Below, in pieces: positions 1-5,773 of a DNA stretch of 5,956 nt (within the stretch, counting starts at the first letter, position 1; every line of letters begins with the position of its first letter). This stretch comes from Roseobacter sp. (GTDB lineage: Bacteria; Pseudomonadota; Alphaproteobacteria; Rhodobacterales; Rhodobacteraceae): assembly GCA_024636425.1 (NCBI GenBank), contig JAGXHB010000083.1:1-5956 (forward strand). The letters run 5' to 3'. The position numbers and the translations under genes are program-made. Below the pieces are notes generated by a model. The model was given only the letters and a program-made list of their open reading frames with translations, made no database searches and was not told the origin of the DNA.

Positions 1-12
1 AGAAATCGTCAT
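1..12 (-). CDS. Possible start of a divergent gene (first four codons only)
   Basis: On the minus strand an ATG at 12-10 is followed by ACG ATT TCT (M-T-I-S) and then the window edge. It is preceded by AAAGG at a spacing of 8 nt, a good ribosome binding site, and further upstream by TATAAC (58-53), which could be a -10 box. These three signals in the right order suggest a gene diverging from the oxidoreductase. With four codons no product can be named. The competing reading is an upstream plus-strand gene ending at the TAA at 12-14; both cannot easily be judged from this edge. Confidence 0.25.
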
Positions 13-32
13 AAGCGTGACCTTTCATGTCA

Positions 33-60
33 TTGCGTTTATCTCGACCTTAGTTATAGG
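33..60 (+). promoter_or_regulatory. Weak candidate promoter for the oxidoreductase-rsmD operon
   Basis: TTGCGT (33-38) and TATAGG (55-60) are separated by 16 nt, a sigma70-like arrangement with a poor -35 (3 of 6) and a fair -10 (4 of 6). A start about 7 nt downstream would give a leader of roughly 40 nt carrying the GAGG/AAAGGG ribosome binding site at 91-100. The 1-106 region is the only non-coding DNA before the operon, so a promoter is expected here, but this exact assignment is tentative. Confidence 0.25.
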
Positions 61-106
61 CTTTGGGCGCGATCGGGAAACCGGTTTTTCGAGGAAAGGG
101 TACATC

Positions 107-1315
107 ATGGGACATGTTATTGTGATCGGGGCGGGGCAGGCGGGATCGTCATGCGTGGCAAAACTGCGCAATTCCGGTTTCGACGGCAAGGTGACCCTGA
201 TTGGTGCTGAACATGTGCCCCCTTACCAGCGGCCGCCCCTGTCCAAGGCTTATCTTATGGGGGATCTATCACTGGACCGGCTGCTTCTGAGGCCCGAAAG
301 CTTTTATGATGACCTGGGCATTGATCTGATGCTGGGCACCCGCGTCGAAGCGATTAATACCATCGGGCAGACGATCCGCGTCAACGGTGAGAATATGTCT
401 TATGATGATCTGGTTCTGACCACAGGGTCGGTCCCGCGCAGACTGCCGGGGCACATCGGCGGCGCGTTGGACGGCGTGCATGTGGTGCGCGATCTGGCGG
501 ATGTGGATGCGATGGCCCCCCGCTTCGAGCAGGGCAACAAGGCACTGATCGTCGGCGGAGGCTATATCGGGCTGGAGGCGGCGTCGGTCGCGGCCAAGCT
601 GGGGCTGGACGTAACACTGGTCGAGATGAGCGACCGCATCCTGCAACGTGTCGCGGCCCCGCAGACGTCCGATTTTTTCCGCGACCTGCATCTGTCTCAT
701 GGCGTGAAGATCCTTGAGGGGATCGGGCTTGATCGTCTGATCGGCGAGACCCGCGTGACTGGCGCACTGCTGTCGGATGGATCGGACCTGCTGGTCGATT
801 TCGTGATCGTCGGCGTGGGCATCGGCCCCGCAACGGATCTGGCCGACGCTGCAGGGATCAAGATCGACAACGGCATCTGGACAGACGGCCACGGACGCAC
901 CTCTGCACCGCAGGTCTGGGCGGCCGGCGATTGCACGTCGTTCCCCTATCGCGGGCGGCGTATCCGGCTGGAATCGGTGCCAAACGCCATTGATCAGGCC
1001 GAAGTGGTTGCCCAAAACATCATGGGCGCGGAAAAGGACTATGTCGCCACGCCTTGGTTCTGGTCGGACCAGTATGACGTCAAGTTGCAGATCGCGGGGC
1101 TGAACACAGGCTATGACCGCGTCATCACGCGCCGCACGGACGCCGACAGCGTCGCGTTCTGGTACTATCGCGGCGATCAGCTTTTGGCGGTGGATGCGAT
1201 GAACGACCCCCGCGGCTTCATGATCGGCCGCCGCCTGATCGAAGCTGGCAAGTCACCCGCACCTGCGCTGATCGAAGACCCGGCGACGGACATGAAAGCG
1301 CTTCTCAAGGCATGA
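107..1315 (+). CDS. FAD-dependent NAD(P)H:ferredoxin reductase-type oxidoreductase
   Basis: A 402-residue flavoprotein of the pyridine nucleotide-disulfide oxidoreductase superfamily, closest in layout to rhodocoxin/putidaredoxin-type ferredoxin reductases, which pass electrons from NAD(P)H through FAD to a small iron-sulfur protein in the cytoplasm. The N-terminal FAD-binding GxGxxG is G8-G10-G13. A second dinucleotide-binding GxGxxG lies at G150-G152-G155 and its strand ends in Glu173, which favours NADH over NADPH (inference). The second FAD motif AAGDC is at 272-276, followed by a C-terminal reductase domain to residue 402. There is no redox-active CxxxxC pair after the first motif, which argues against a disulfide reductase. 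I chose ATG 107 because GAGGAAAGGG (91-100) sits just upstream; the GTG at 17 in the same frame has no such site and would add 30 residues before the Rossmann fold. It overlaps rsmD by ATGA. No ferredoxin or P450 gene is visible nearby, so the physiological acceptor is unknown. Confidence 0.88.
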   Translation: MGHVIVIGAGQAGSSCVAKLRNSGFDGKVTLIGAEHVPPYQRPPLSKAYLMGDLSLDRLLLRPESFYDDLGIDLMLGTRVEAINTIGQTIRVNGENMSYDDLVLTTGSVPRRLPGHIGGALDGVHVVRDLADVDAMAPRFEQGNKALIVGGGYIGLEAASVAAKLGLDVTLVEMSDRILQRVAAPQTSDFFRDLHLSHGVKILEGIGLDRLIGETRVTGALLSDGSDLLVDFVIVGVGIGPATDLADAAGIKIDNGIWTDGHGRTSAPQVWAAGDCTSFPYRGRRIRLESVPNAIDQAEVVAQNIMGAEKDYVATPWFWSDQYDVKLQIAGLNTGYDRVITRRTDADSVAFWYYRGDQLLAVDAMNDPRGFMIGRRLIEAGKSPAPALIEDPATDMKALLKA

Positions 1316-1872
1316 GGATCATCGCGGGGAAATATCGGGGAACGGTTCTGGCCGACGTGGGCAAGGGCGATGCGCAGGCGCATCTTCGCCCCACATCGGA
1401 CCGTGTGCGCGAAAGCCTGTTTTCCATGCTGACCCATCTTGACGTCCTGCAAGGTGCGCGGGTGCTGGACCTTTTTGCGGGCACCGGTGCTTTGGGGCTC
1501 GAGGCGCTGTCGCGTGGTGCGGCAAGTGTGACATTCGTCGAAAACGGTCGCGTGGCGCAGAAGCTGATCGGGGACAACATCAGGAAGCTGCGGGCAGGCG
1601 ATGATACGGCGGTCCTGCACAGCGATGCCACTGCATTGGCCGCTTGTCAGAACCCGCCCTTCGATCTGGTCTTTCTGGACCCGCCCTATGGCAAGGGGAT
1701 GGGGCAGTCCGCTCTTGCGCGCGCAGCGGCAGGCGGGTGGCTGGCACCGGGCGCGACCGTGGTCTGGGAAGAAAGTGCTGCGATGGACCCGCCCGAAGGG
1801 TTCATCCGGACGGACAAGCGCAAATACGGTGACACGTGGATTACCATGCTGGAACTGGCGGCCCCAAGCTGA
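1312..1872 (+). CDS. rsmD: 16S rRNA (guanine(966)-N(2))-methyltransferase RsmD
   Basis: A 186-residue SAM-dependent methyltransferase, the usual length for RsmD, which makes m2G966 in 16S rRNA during assembly of the small ribosomal subunit. The N-terminus has the family opening RIIAGKYRG (2-10) and the conserved block LRPTSDRVRESLF (25-37). SAM-binding motif I is VLDLFAGTG (51-59), with the acidic residue Glu77 at the end of the next strand. The catalytic N-methyltransferase motif IV is DPPY (123-126), typical of enzymes that methylate exocyclic amines. The start ATG overlaps the preceding TGA (ATGA, 1312-1315) and has no well-spaced ribosome binding site of its own (AAGG lies only 1 nt away), so translational coupling to the oxidoreductase is likely. 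Pairing of a ribosome modification enzyme with a flavoprotein reductase has no evident functional logic and may simply be shared transcription. Confidence 0.95.
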   Translation: MRIIAGKYRGTVLADVGKGDAQAHLRPTSDRVRESLFSMLTHLDVLQGARVLDLFAGTGALGLEALSRGAASVTFVENGRVAQKLIGDNIRKLRAGDDTAVLHSDATALAACQNPPFDLVFLDPPYGKGMGQSALARAAAGGWLAPGATVVWEESAAMDPPEGFIRTDKRKYGDTWITMLELAAPS

Positions 1873-1919
1873 AACAAGGCGGCCTATATCTCAAGACATG
1901 ACGCAGCCATGTTGCCGCT

Positions 1920-1947
1920 TTGCATTCAGGGCGCTTCGGCCTATGTC
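1920..1947 (+). promoter_or_regulatory. Weak candidate promoter for psd-pssA
   Basis: In the 106-bp gap between rsmD and psd, TTGCAT (1920-1925) and TATGTC (1942-1947) are spaced by 16 nt. Both boxes are only partial matches to sigma70. The -10 candidate overlaps one of two copies of CGGCCTAT (1880-1887 and 1937-1944). A start near 1954 would leave a leader of about 25 nt including the ribosome binding site AGGAAAG (1964-1970). The rest of the gap (1873-1978) shows no gene and no hairpin with a U tract, so read-through from rsmD remains possible. Confidence 0.2.
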
Positions 1948-1978
1948 GTAGGGGACGCTATCCAGGAAAGACGCCCCC

Positions 1979-2644
1979 ATGAGCCTAAGCATGACCAGCA
2001 CCTTCATCAAACCGATGCACCCCGAGGGGCGCAAGTTTGTGGCGATTTTCGCCGCGATTACCCTGGTGCTGTTCCTGATTGCCGATGTTCTCGGGTGGGT
2101 CGGCGTCGGCGCGACCGTCTGGTGCTATTACTTCTTTCGCGACCCGGAACGCGTAACGCCAGAGGGCAGCAATCTGGTGATCAGCCCCGCCGATGGCATC
2201 GTGTCGCTGATCGAACCTGCGACCCCCCCGGCAGAGCTTGGGATGCCCGATGTGCCGCTGACCCGTGTGAGCGTGTTCATGAACGTCTTCAACTGCCACA
2301 TAAACCGCGCCCCCGTCGCCGGTGAGATCACCGAGATCGCATATCGTCCGGGCAAGTTCCTCAATGCCTCTCTCGACAAGGCAAGCGAGGACAACGAACG
2401 CAACAGCCTGCGCATCACCATGGACGATGGCCGCGACATCGCCGTGGTGCAGATTGCCGGGCTTGTCGCGCGTCGCATCGTTTGTTTCACAAAAACCGGC
2501 GCGCATACGCAGGCCGGGCAGCGGTTCGGTCTGATCCGGTTCGGGTCACGGCTGGACGTCTATCTGCCCGCAGGTGTGGCACCGCGTGTCCGGATCGGTC
2601 AGACGATGGTCGCAGGCGAAACCGTCTTGGCAGAGCTTTCATAA
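1979..2644 (+). CDS. psd: Phosphatidylserine decarboxylase proenzyme (short form)
   Basis: A 221-residue membrane-associated proenzyme that decarboxylates phosphatidylserine to phosphatidylethanolamine. It belongs to the short bacterial class, around 210-230 residues, lacking the longer N-terminus of the E. coli enzyme. One or two hydrophobic stretches at about 20-50 would anchor it to the inner membrane. The conserved SPADG is at 69-73 (Asp72) and the NCHINR block at 105-110 contains His107; both match residues implicated in self-cleavage or catalysis. The processing site is Gly189-Ser190 in RFGSR (187-191); by family knowledge autocleavage turns Ser190 into the pyruvoyl group at the head of a small 32-residue alpha chain. 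ATG 1979 is preferred because AGGAAAG (1964-1970) is 8 nt upstream; an in-frame ATG at 1991 is possible but would be 20 nt from it. Its TAA directly abuts the ATG of pssA, the preceding enzyme of the pathway. Confidence 0.96.
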   Translation: MSLSMTSTFIKPMHPEGRKFVAIFAAITLVLFLIADVLGWVGVGATVWCYYFFRDPERVTPEGSNLVISPADGIVSLIEPATPPAELGMPDVPLTRVSVFMNVFNCHINRAPVAGEITEIAYRPGKFLNASLDKASEDNERNSLRITMDDGRDIAVVQIAGLVARRIVCFTKTGAHTQAGQRFGLIRFGSRLDVYLPAGVAPRVRIGQTMVAGETVLAELS

Positions 2645-3412
2645 ATGGCCGATCAATCCCCCGCACCCACCCCCGTCGACAAGTCGAAAAGCGAATTCTC
2701 GGTCCTTCAACTGATCCCGAACATGCTGACGATTGCCGCCATCTGCGCCGGCATCTCGGCGATTCGTTTTGCGGCGGAAGACAAGTTCGCGCTGGCTGTG
2801 TTCCTGATCACGCTGGCCTGCATCCTTGATGGGATGGATGGCCGCGCCGCACGCTATCTTGGCAGTGACAGCAAGATCGGGGCCGAACTGGACAGTCTGG
2901 CCGACTTCGTCAATTTCGGGGTCGCACCGGCGCTTGTCGTCTATTTCTGGGGGTTGCAGGACTTCTATCGCGCCGGATGGCTGGCGGTATTGGTCTTTGC
3001 GATCTGCTGCGTCATGCGTCTGGCCCGGTTCAACGTCGATTCCCGCACCAAGGATCCGCTGGACGACAGCGGCTATTTCACCGGCGTGCCGTCGCCTGCG
3101 GGCGCGATGATGGTGATGCTGCCGATCTATCTGCCCTACGCTTTTGGCCCCGGTGCAGCGATGCCCGATCTTCTGGCCTGCATTTATATCATGGTGATCG
3201 GTTGGATCATGATCAGCCGTATTCCGACATGGTCGCTTAAATCGGTCAGCTTTTCCCGGACAAACGTGACCTATTTCCTCGTGTTCTTTACGGCCTTCAT
3301 CGCCTGCCTTGTCAGCTTTCCCTGGGCGACCTTGGTAGCATGCTGTTTTGCATACGCCGGAAGCATCCTTTGGGCGGTGACCGAGTACAAAATGGCCAAG
3401 CGCAAAGGCTAG
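2645..3412 (+). CDS. pssA: CDP-diacylglycerol-serine O-phosphatidyltransferase
   Basis: A 255-residue integral membrane enzyme that condenses CDP-diacylglycerol with L-serine to give phosphatidylserine and CMP, the substrate of the adjacent Psd. The CDP-alcohol phosphatidyltransferase signature DGx2ARx8Gx3Dx3D is complete: Asp65, Gly66, Ala69, Arg70, Gly79, Asp83 and Asp87, with an additional Asp62 before it; these aspartates bind the divalent metal and CDP group. Hydrophobic segments at roughly 22-43, 46-61, 90-103, 111-126, 150-170, 177-192, 208-226 and 228-246 fit the multi-pass fold. This is the membrane PssA type of alphaproteobacteria and Gram-positives, not the soluble phospholipase-D-like enzyme of E. 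coli. The ATG follows the psd stop with zero spacing, and only a weak AGAG (2632-2635) precedes it, so coupled translation is likely. The 3' end meets map head-on and shares a CTAG with its stop. Confidence 0.96.
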   Translation: MADQSPAPTPVDKSKSEFSVLQLIPNMLTIAAICAGISAIRFAAEDKFALAVFLITLACILDGMDGRAARYLGSDSKIGAELDSLADFVNFGVAPALVVYFWGLQDFYRAGWLAVLVFAICCVMRLARFNVDSRTKDPLDDSGYFTGVPSPAGAMMVMLPIYLPYAFGPGAAMPDLLACIYIMVIGWIMISRIPTWSLKSVSFSRTNVTYFLVFFTAFIACLVSFPWATLVACCFAYAGSILWAVTEYKMAKRKG

Positions 3413-3424
3413 TCCCGGGAATAG
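3409..3424. repeat. Imperfect palindrome at the pssA/map convergent junction
   Basis: CTAGTCCCGGGAATAG reads as CTA-G-TCCCGGGA-A-TAG, with 14 of 16 positions symmetrical and a perfect 8-bp core TCCCGGGA (3413-3420). Its first four bases, CTAG, supply both the TAG of pssA (3410-3412) and, on the other strand, the TAG of map (3411-3409). There is no loop beyond the core and no T tract on either side, so it is not a normal intrinsic terminator. The symmetry may be accidental. Confidence 0.5.
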
Positions 3425-4224
3425 GTCGGATGAAACTTGCCTGCGGGTGACTGGGTGAATATCTCGCAGCCTGTTTCAGTCACTCCGATCGAGTGTTCGA
3501 ATTGCGCCGACAAGGATTTGTCGCGGGTGACGGCTGTCCAGTCGTCCGACAGGATCTTGGTTTCGGCGCGCCCCAGATTTACCATAGGCTCGATCGTAAA
3601 GAACATGCCGGGTTCCAGCACGGCACCGGTGCCGGGGCGGCCATAGTGCAGGACGTTGGGCGGCGCGTGAAACACCCGACCCAGACCGTGCCCGCAGAAA
3701 TCCGTGACAACGCTCATCCGGTGGCTTTCGACAAAGCTTTGGATCGCGTGCCCGATGTCGCCAAAGGTATTGCCGGGTTTCACAATCTCGATCCCGCGCA
3801 TCAGGGCATCGTGGGTCACATCAATCAGCCGCTCGGCCTTGCGGGGCAGCTTGCCCGCGACATACATCCGTGAATTGTCACCATACCAGCCATCGACAAT
3901 CACGGTGACGTCGATGTTCAGAATGTCGCCGTCCTTCAGTTTCTTGTCGCCGGGGATGCCGTGGCAAACGACGTGATTGATGGAAATGCAGCTTGCGTGC
4001 TGATAGCCCTTATAGCCGATGGTGGCCGATTTTGCCCCTGCATCCTCGATCATCTGCGTGATGACGCCGTCAATGGCCCCTGTCGTCTGCCCGACAAAGA
4101 CATGATCAATGACTTCGTCCAGAATTTGCGCGGCCAGTTTGCCAGCCGCGTGCATCCCTTCGAAATCCGACGGATCGTAGATGCGTATGCCGTCTTTGGT
4201 CTGGCGTCCTCGGTGTTCCATCAT
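3409..4224 (-). CDS. map: Type I methionine aminopeptidase
   Basis: A cytoplasmic metalloenzyme that removes the initiator methionine from nascent proteins. With the start at 4224 it has 271 residues, normal for bacterial type Ia Map. All five metal ligands are present: Asp105 (in LNIDVTV), Asp116 (in WYGDNS), His169 (in GHGLGR), Glu202 (in TIEPM) and Glu233 (in FEHS); the substrate-binding His88 is in VCHGIPG. A longer form from GTG at 4239 would add five residues (METPV) but has no ribosome binding site, whereas TGGAG (4238-4234) lies 9 nt before the ATG at 4224. The next codon is also ATG (4221), so a one-residue shorter form is possible. sfsA lies upstream on the same strand with a 70-bp gap, which contains a good promoter candidate for map. 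The gene ends on the CTAG shared with pssA. Confidence 0.95.
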   Translation of the reverse strand: MMEHRGRQTKDGIRIYDPSDFEGMHAAGKLAAQILDEVIDHVFVGQTTGAIDGVITQMIEDAGAKSATIGYKGYQHASCISINHVVCHGIPGDKKLKDGDILNIDVTVIVDGWYGDNSRMYVAGKLPRKAERLIDVTHDALMRGIEIVKPGNTFGDIGHAIQSFVESHRMSVVTDFCGHGLGRVFHAPPNVLHYGRPGTGAVLEPGMFFTIEPMVNLGRAETKILSDDWTAVTRDKSLSAQFEHSIGVTETGCEIFTQSPAGKFHPTYSRD

Positions 4225-4233
4225 CACCGGCGT

Positions 4234-4238
4234 CTCCA
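4234..4238 (-). promoter_or_regulatory. Ribosome binding site that fixes the map start
   Basis: TGGAG on the minus strand ends 9 nt before ATG 4224. It lies inside the first codons of the longer GTG-initiated reading and therefore argues against that start. It also directly follows and overlaps the predicted -10 box of the map promoter, so it would be present only on transcripts starting further upstream. Confidence 0.5.
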
Positions 4239-4266
4239 CTATAAATTTTTGCTCTATTTCCGTCTA
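4238..4266 (-). promoter_or_regulatory. Candidate sigma70 promoter for map
   Basis: On the minus strand TAGACG (4266-4261) and TATAGT (4243-4238) are separated by exactly 17 nt, matching the -35 and -10 consensus at 4 of 6 and 5 of 6 positions. The spacer and -10 form an AT-rich patch (around 4240-4260) that stands out in this GC-rich window. Transcription would start near 4231, only about 7 nt before the ATG at 4224. The rest of the sfsA-map gap holds a perfect CTGGCCAG palindrome (4287-4294) immediately after the sfsA stop but no U-tract terminator. Confidence 0.45.
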
Positions 4267-4294
4267 TTTAGCGCGGGTTTCCCCTGCTGGCCAG

Positions 4295-5005
4295 TCACTG
4301 TCCGTCCGATAAGGTCAATGATGCTGACAAAGTGACCTCATGTGGCAGTATATGTGTGCCAATGACCAAGGTTTCCAGTCCCTCGGAGCGTGCGGCCGCA
4401 AAAGCGGCGTCATAGACCGGGTCAATATCCGCCGCGACCTGAAACGCGGTGCAATCTGTGCGCTGAACCAGATAAAGCAGAACCGCGCGGTGGCCTGCAC
4501 GGGCCATCTGCGCAAGCTCGCCCAGATGTTTCGCGCCCCGTTTCGTGACGCTGTCGGGAAACTCAGCGATGCCCGGCTGGCGTGACAGGGTGACCGATTT
4601 CACTTCAACATAGGCATCAGGCAATCCCGGTTCGGTCAGCAGGAAATCAATTCGGGAGTTCTCGCCATATTTGACCTCTGCCCTGACGGTGCCATAAGCG
4701 GCCAGCGAGGGGATTGCCCGCGCCTCGAGTGCGGCCTTCACGGCGCGGTTGGGCAGGGACGTATCGACGCCGGTGAAATGCCCGTTTTCGTGATCTACCA
4801 ACCGCCAGCCATAGTTCAGCTTGCGCTTGGGATCATCATTGGGTTCCAGCCAGATGCGCATGCCGGGTTCTGCCAGCCCCATCATCGACCCGGGGTTGGC
4901 GCAATGGGCGGTCACCTCTGTGCCATCCTCAAGCGTGCAGTCGGCCAGAAACCGTTTGTAGCGGCGGATCAGGCGGGCGGGAACAAGTTCAGTTTGAAAG
5001 CGCAT
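4295..5005 (-). CDS. sfsA: DNA/RNA nuclease SfsA (sugar fermentation stimulation protein A)
   Basis: A 236-residue protein of the SfsA family, the usual length. E. coli SfsA was named for effects on maltose fermentation; the family has an N-terminal OB-like nucleic-acid-binding part and a C-terminal PD-(D/E)xK nuclease fold, and its physiological role is unsettled. Visible family motifs are CANPGSM (35-41), SRIDFLL (117-123) with Asp120, YVEVKSVTL (132-140) with Glu134 and Lys136, and FPDSVTKRGAKHL (149-161). Asp120, Glu134 and Lys136 make the complete nuclease triad, so the enzyme looks active. The start ATG at 5005 opens with MRFQTELVPARLIRRYKRF, the typical N-terminus. The frame stays open far upstream, but that extension is antisense to the neighbouring gene and is not coding. 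The ribosome binding site is weak (AGG 9 nt upstream). map follows on the same strand; a CinA-like gene diverges from it across 48 bp. Confidence 0.95.
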   Translation of the reverse strand: MRFQTELVPARLIRRYKRFLADCTLEDGTEVTAHCANPGSMMGLAEPGMRIWLEPNDDPKRKLNYGWRLVDHENGHFTGVDTSLPNRAVKAALEARAIPSLAAYGTVRAEVKYGENSRIDFLLTEPGLPDAYVEVKSVTLSRQPGIAEFPDSVTKRGAKHLGELAQMARAGHRAVLLYLVQRTDCTAFQVAADIDPVYDAAFAAARSEGLETLVIGTHILPHEVTLSASLTLSDGQ

Positions 5006-5022
5006 GAGGGCTGACCTATACC
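4994..5022 (+). promoter_or_regulatory. Candidate promoter for the CinA-like/GNAT operon
   Basis: TTGAAA (4994-4999) and TATACC (5017-5022) are spaced by 17 nt, matching sigma70 boxes at 5 of 6 and 4 of 6. The -35 lies inside the first codons of sfsA on the other strand. A start near 5029 gives a leader of about 25 nt with a strong AAGGAG ribosome binding site (5040-5045) 8 nt before the ATG. The TATA core is shared with the opposite-strand candidate for sfsA. Confidence 0.45.
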
Positions 5023-5041
5023 TCAATCGACGCCCCCTCAA
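5015..5041 (-). promoter_or_regulatory. Weak candidate promoter for sfsA, sharing its TATA core
   Basis: On the minus strand TTGAGG (5041-5036) and TATAGG (5020-5015) are spaced by 15 nt, shorter than ideal, each matching 4 of 6 consensus positions. The -10 uses the same TATA (5017-5020) as the plus-strand promoter. A start near 5008 would leave almost no leader before the sfsA ATG at 5005. Confidence 0.3.
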
Positions 5042-5053
5042 GGAGACAGGCCC

Positions 5054-5773
5054 ATGCCAAACCCCACAGCTGCCATGATCGTGATCGGTGACGAAATTCT
5101 GTCGGGGCGCACGCGCGATTCCAACATGCACCATCTGGCCGGACAGCTGACCAGCGTCGGGATCGACCTCAAGGAAGTGCGCGTGGTCGGAGATGAGCAT
5201 GGCACGATCATCGCCGCCGTACAGGAACTGGCGCGGGTCTATGACAGCGTTTTCACCAGCGGCGGTATCGGGCCGACCCATGATGACATCACTGCCGATT
5301 GCATCGCAGCGGCCTTCGGGCGCGATATCGATGTGCGTGATGACGCCCGCGCTTTGCTGGCTGCACATTACGAGAAATCCGGGTCCGACCTGAACGCAGC
5401 GCGCCTGCGCATGGCGCGTATTCCCGAAGGTGCGATCCTGATCGAAAACCCCGTCTCGGTCGCGCCCGGTTTCCAGCTTGAGAATGTCTATGTCATGGCC
5501 GGTGTCCCTGCCGTATTCGAAGCGATGGTCGCAAGCGTGCTGCCCACACTGACTGGGGGCGCGCCGCTGATCAGCAGCACGTTGCGCATTGAACGCGGCG
5601 AAGGAGACATCGCAGGCCCGTTGGGGCAGGTGGCCAAGGATCACCCGCTGCTTGCCATCGGATCTTACCCGTTCCAGAAAGACGGCAAATATGGCGCGCA
5701 TGTCGTGATCCGGGGCAATGACCAGTCCGAAATCGACGTTGCGGTGCAAAAGCTGCAAGCGGCGTTTCCATGA
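5054..5773 (+). CDS. CinA N-terminal (MoCF-fold) protein without PncC domain
   Basis: A 239-residue protein of the COG1058 type, annotated variously as molybdopterin-binding or competence/damage-inducible protein A. The MoCF/MoaB-Mog fold is recognisable from GDEILSG (12-18), followed by RDSN (21-24), and the central loop TSGGIGPTHDD (68-78). A CinA-type extension runs from about 165 to 239. Full CinA proteins are about 400-430 residues and add a C-terminal nicotinamide-nucleotide amidase (PncC) domain; here it is absent and the frame ends cleanly, so this is a stand-alone form rather than a broken gene. In some full-length CinA proteins the COG1058 domain is an ADP-ribose pyrophosphatase, so nucleotide-sugar clean-up is a better guess than molybdenum cofactor synthesis, but neither is shown. 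ATG 5054 has AGGAG (5041-5045) 8 nt upstream. Its stop overlaps the next start (ATGA). Confidence 0.88.
   Translation: MPNPTAAMIVIGDEILSGRTRDSNMHHLAGQLTSVGIDLKEVRVVGDEHGTIIAAVQELARVYDSVFTSGGIGPTHDDITADCIAAAFGRDIDVRDDARALLAAHYEKSGSDLNAARLRMARIPEGAILIENPVSVAPGFQLENVYVMAGVPAVFEAMVASVLPTLTGGAPLISSTLRIERGEGDIAGPLGQVAKDHPLLAIGSYPFQKDGKYGAHVVIRGNDQSEIDVAVQKLQAAFP

Noticed and set aside
17..106. Extension of the oxidoreductase to GTG 17
   Set aside because: No ribosome binding site precedes it, it overlaps the likely promoter, and the Rossmann-fold N-terminus begins right after ATG 107, which has a good site.
187..191. Idea that the Psd processing motif is abnormal because it reads RFGSR rather than LGST (residue positions within Psd)
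   Set aside because: The Gly-Ser pair needed for self-cleavage is present, and short-form Psd proteins commonly have this variant, so there is no loss of function to infer.
269..1015. A 248-codon minus-strand open frame inside the oxidoreductase gene
   Set aside because: It is antisense to an intact flavoprotein with all its motifs, its composition is rich in His, Arg and Gln, and no domain is recognisable.
2223..2229. Run of seven C in psd as a possible phase-variation or frameshift site
   Set aside because: The psd frame is intact across it and the run simply encodes Thr-Pro-Pro; seven bases is not unusual in GC-rich DNA.
1909..2325. Plus-strand open frame starting in the rsmD-psd gap
   Set aside because: It runs out of frame through psd, has no good ribosome binding site, and its residues are a frame-shifted shadow of psd.
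4275..4294. GGGTTTCCC mini-hairpin and CTGGCCAG palindrome after the sfsA stop as a terminator
   Set aside because: The stem of the first is only 3 bp, the second has no loop, and neither is followed by a U tract on the minus strand.
3961..4335. Plus-strand open frame antisense to map and crossing the sfsA-map gap
   Set aside because: It is antisense to conserved Map residues, without a credible start signal or recognisable domain.
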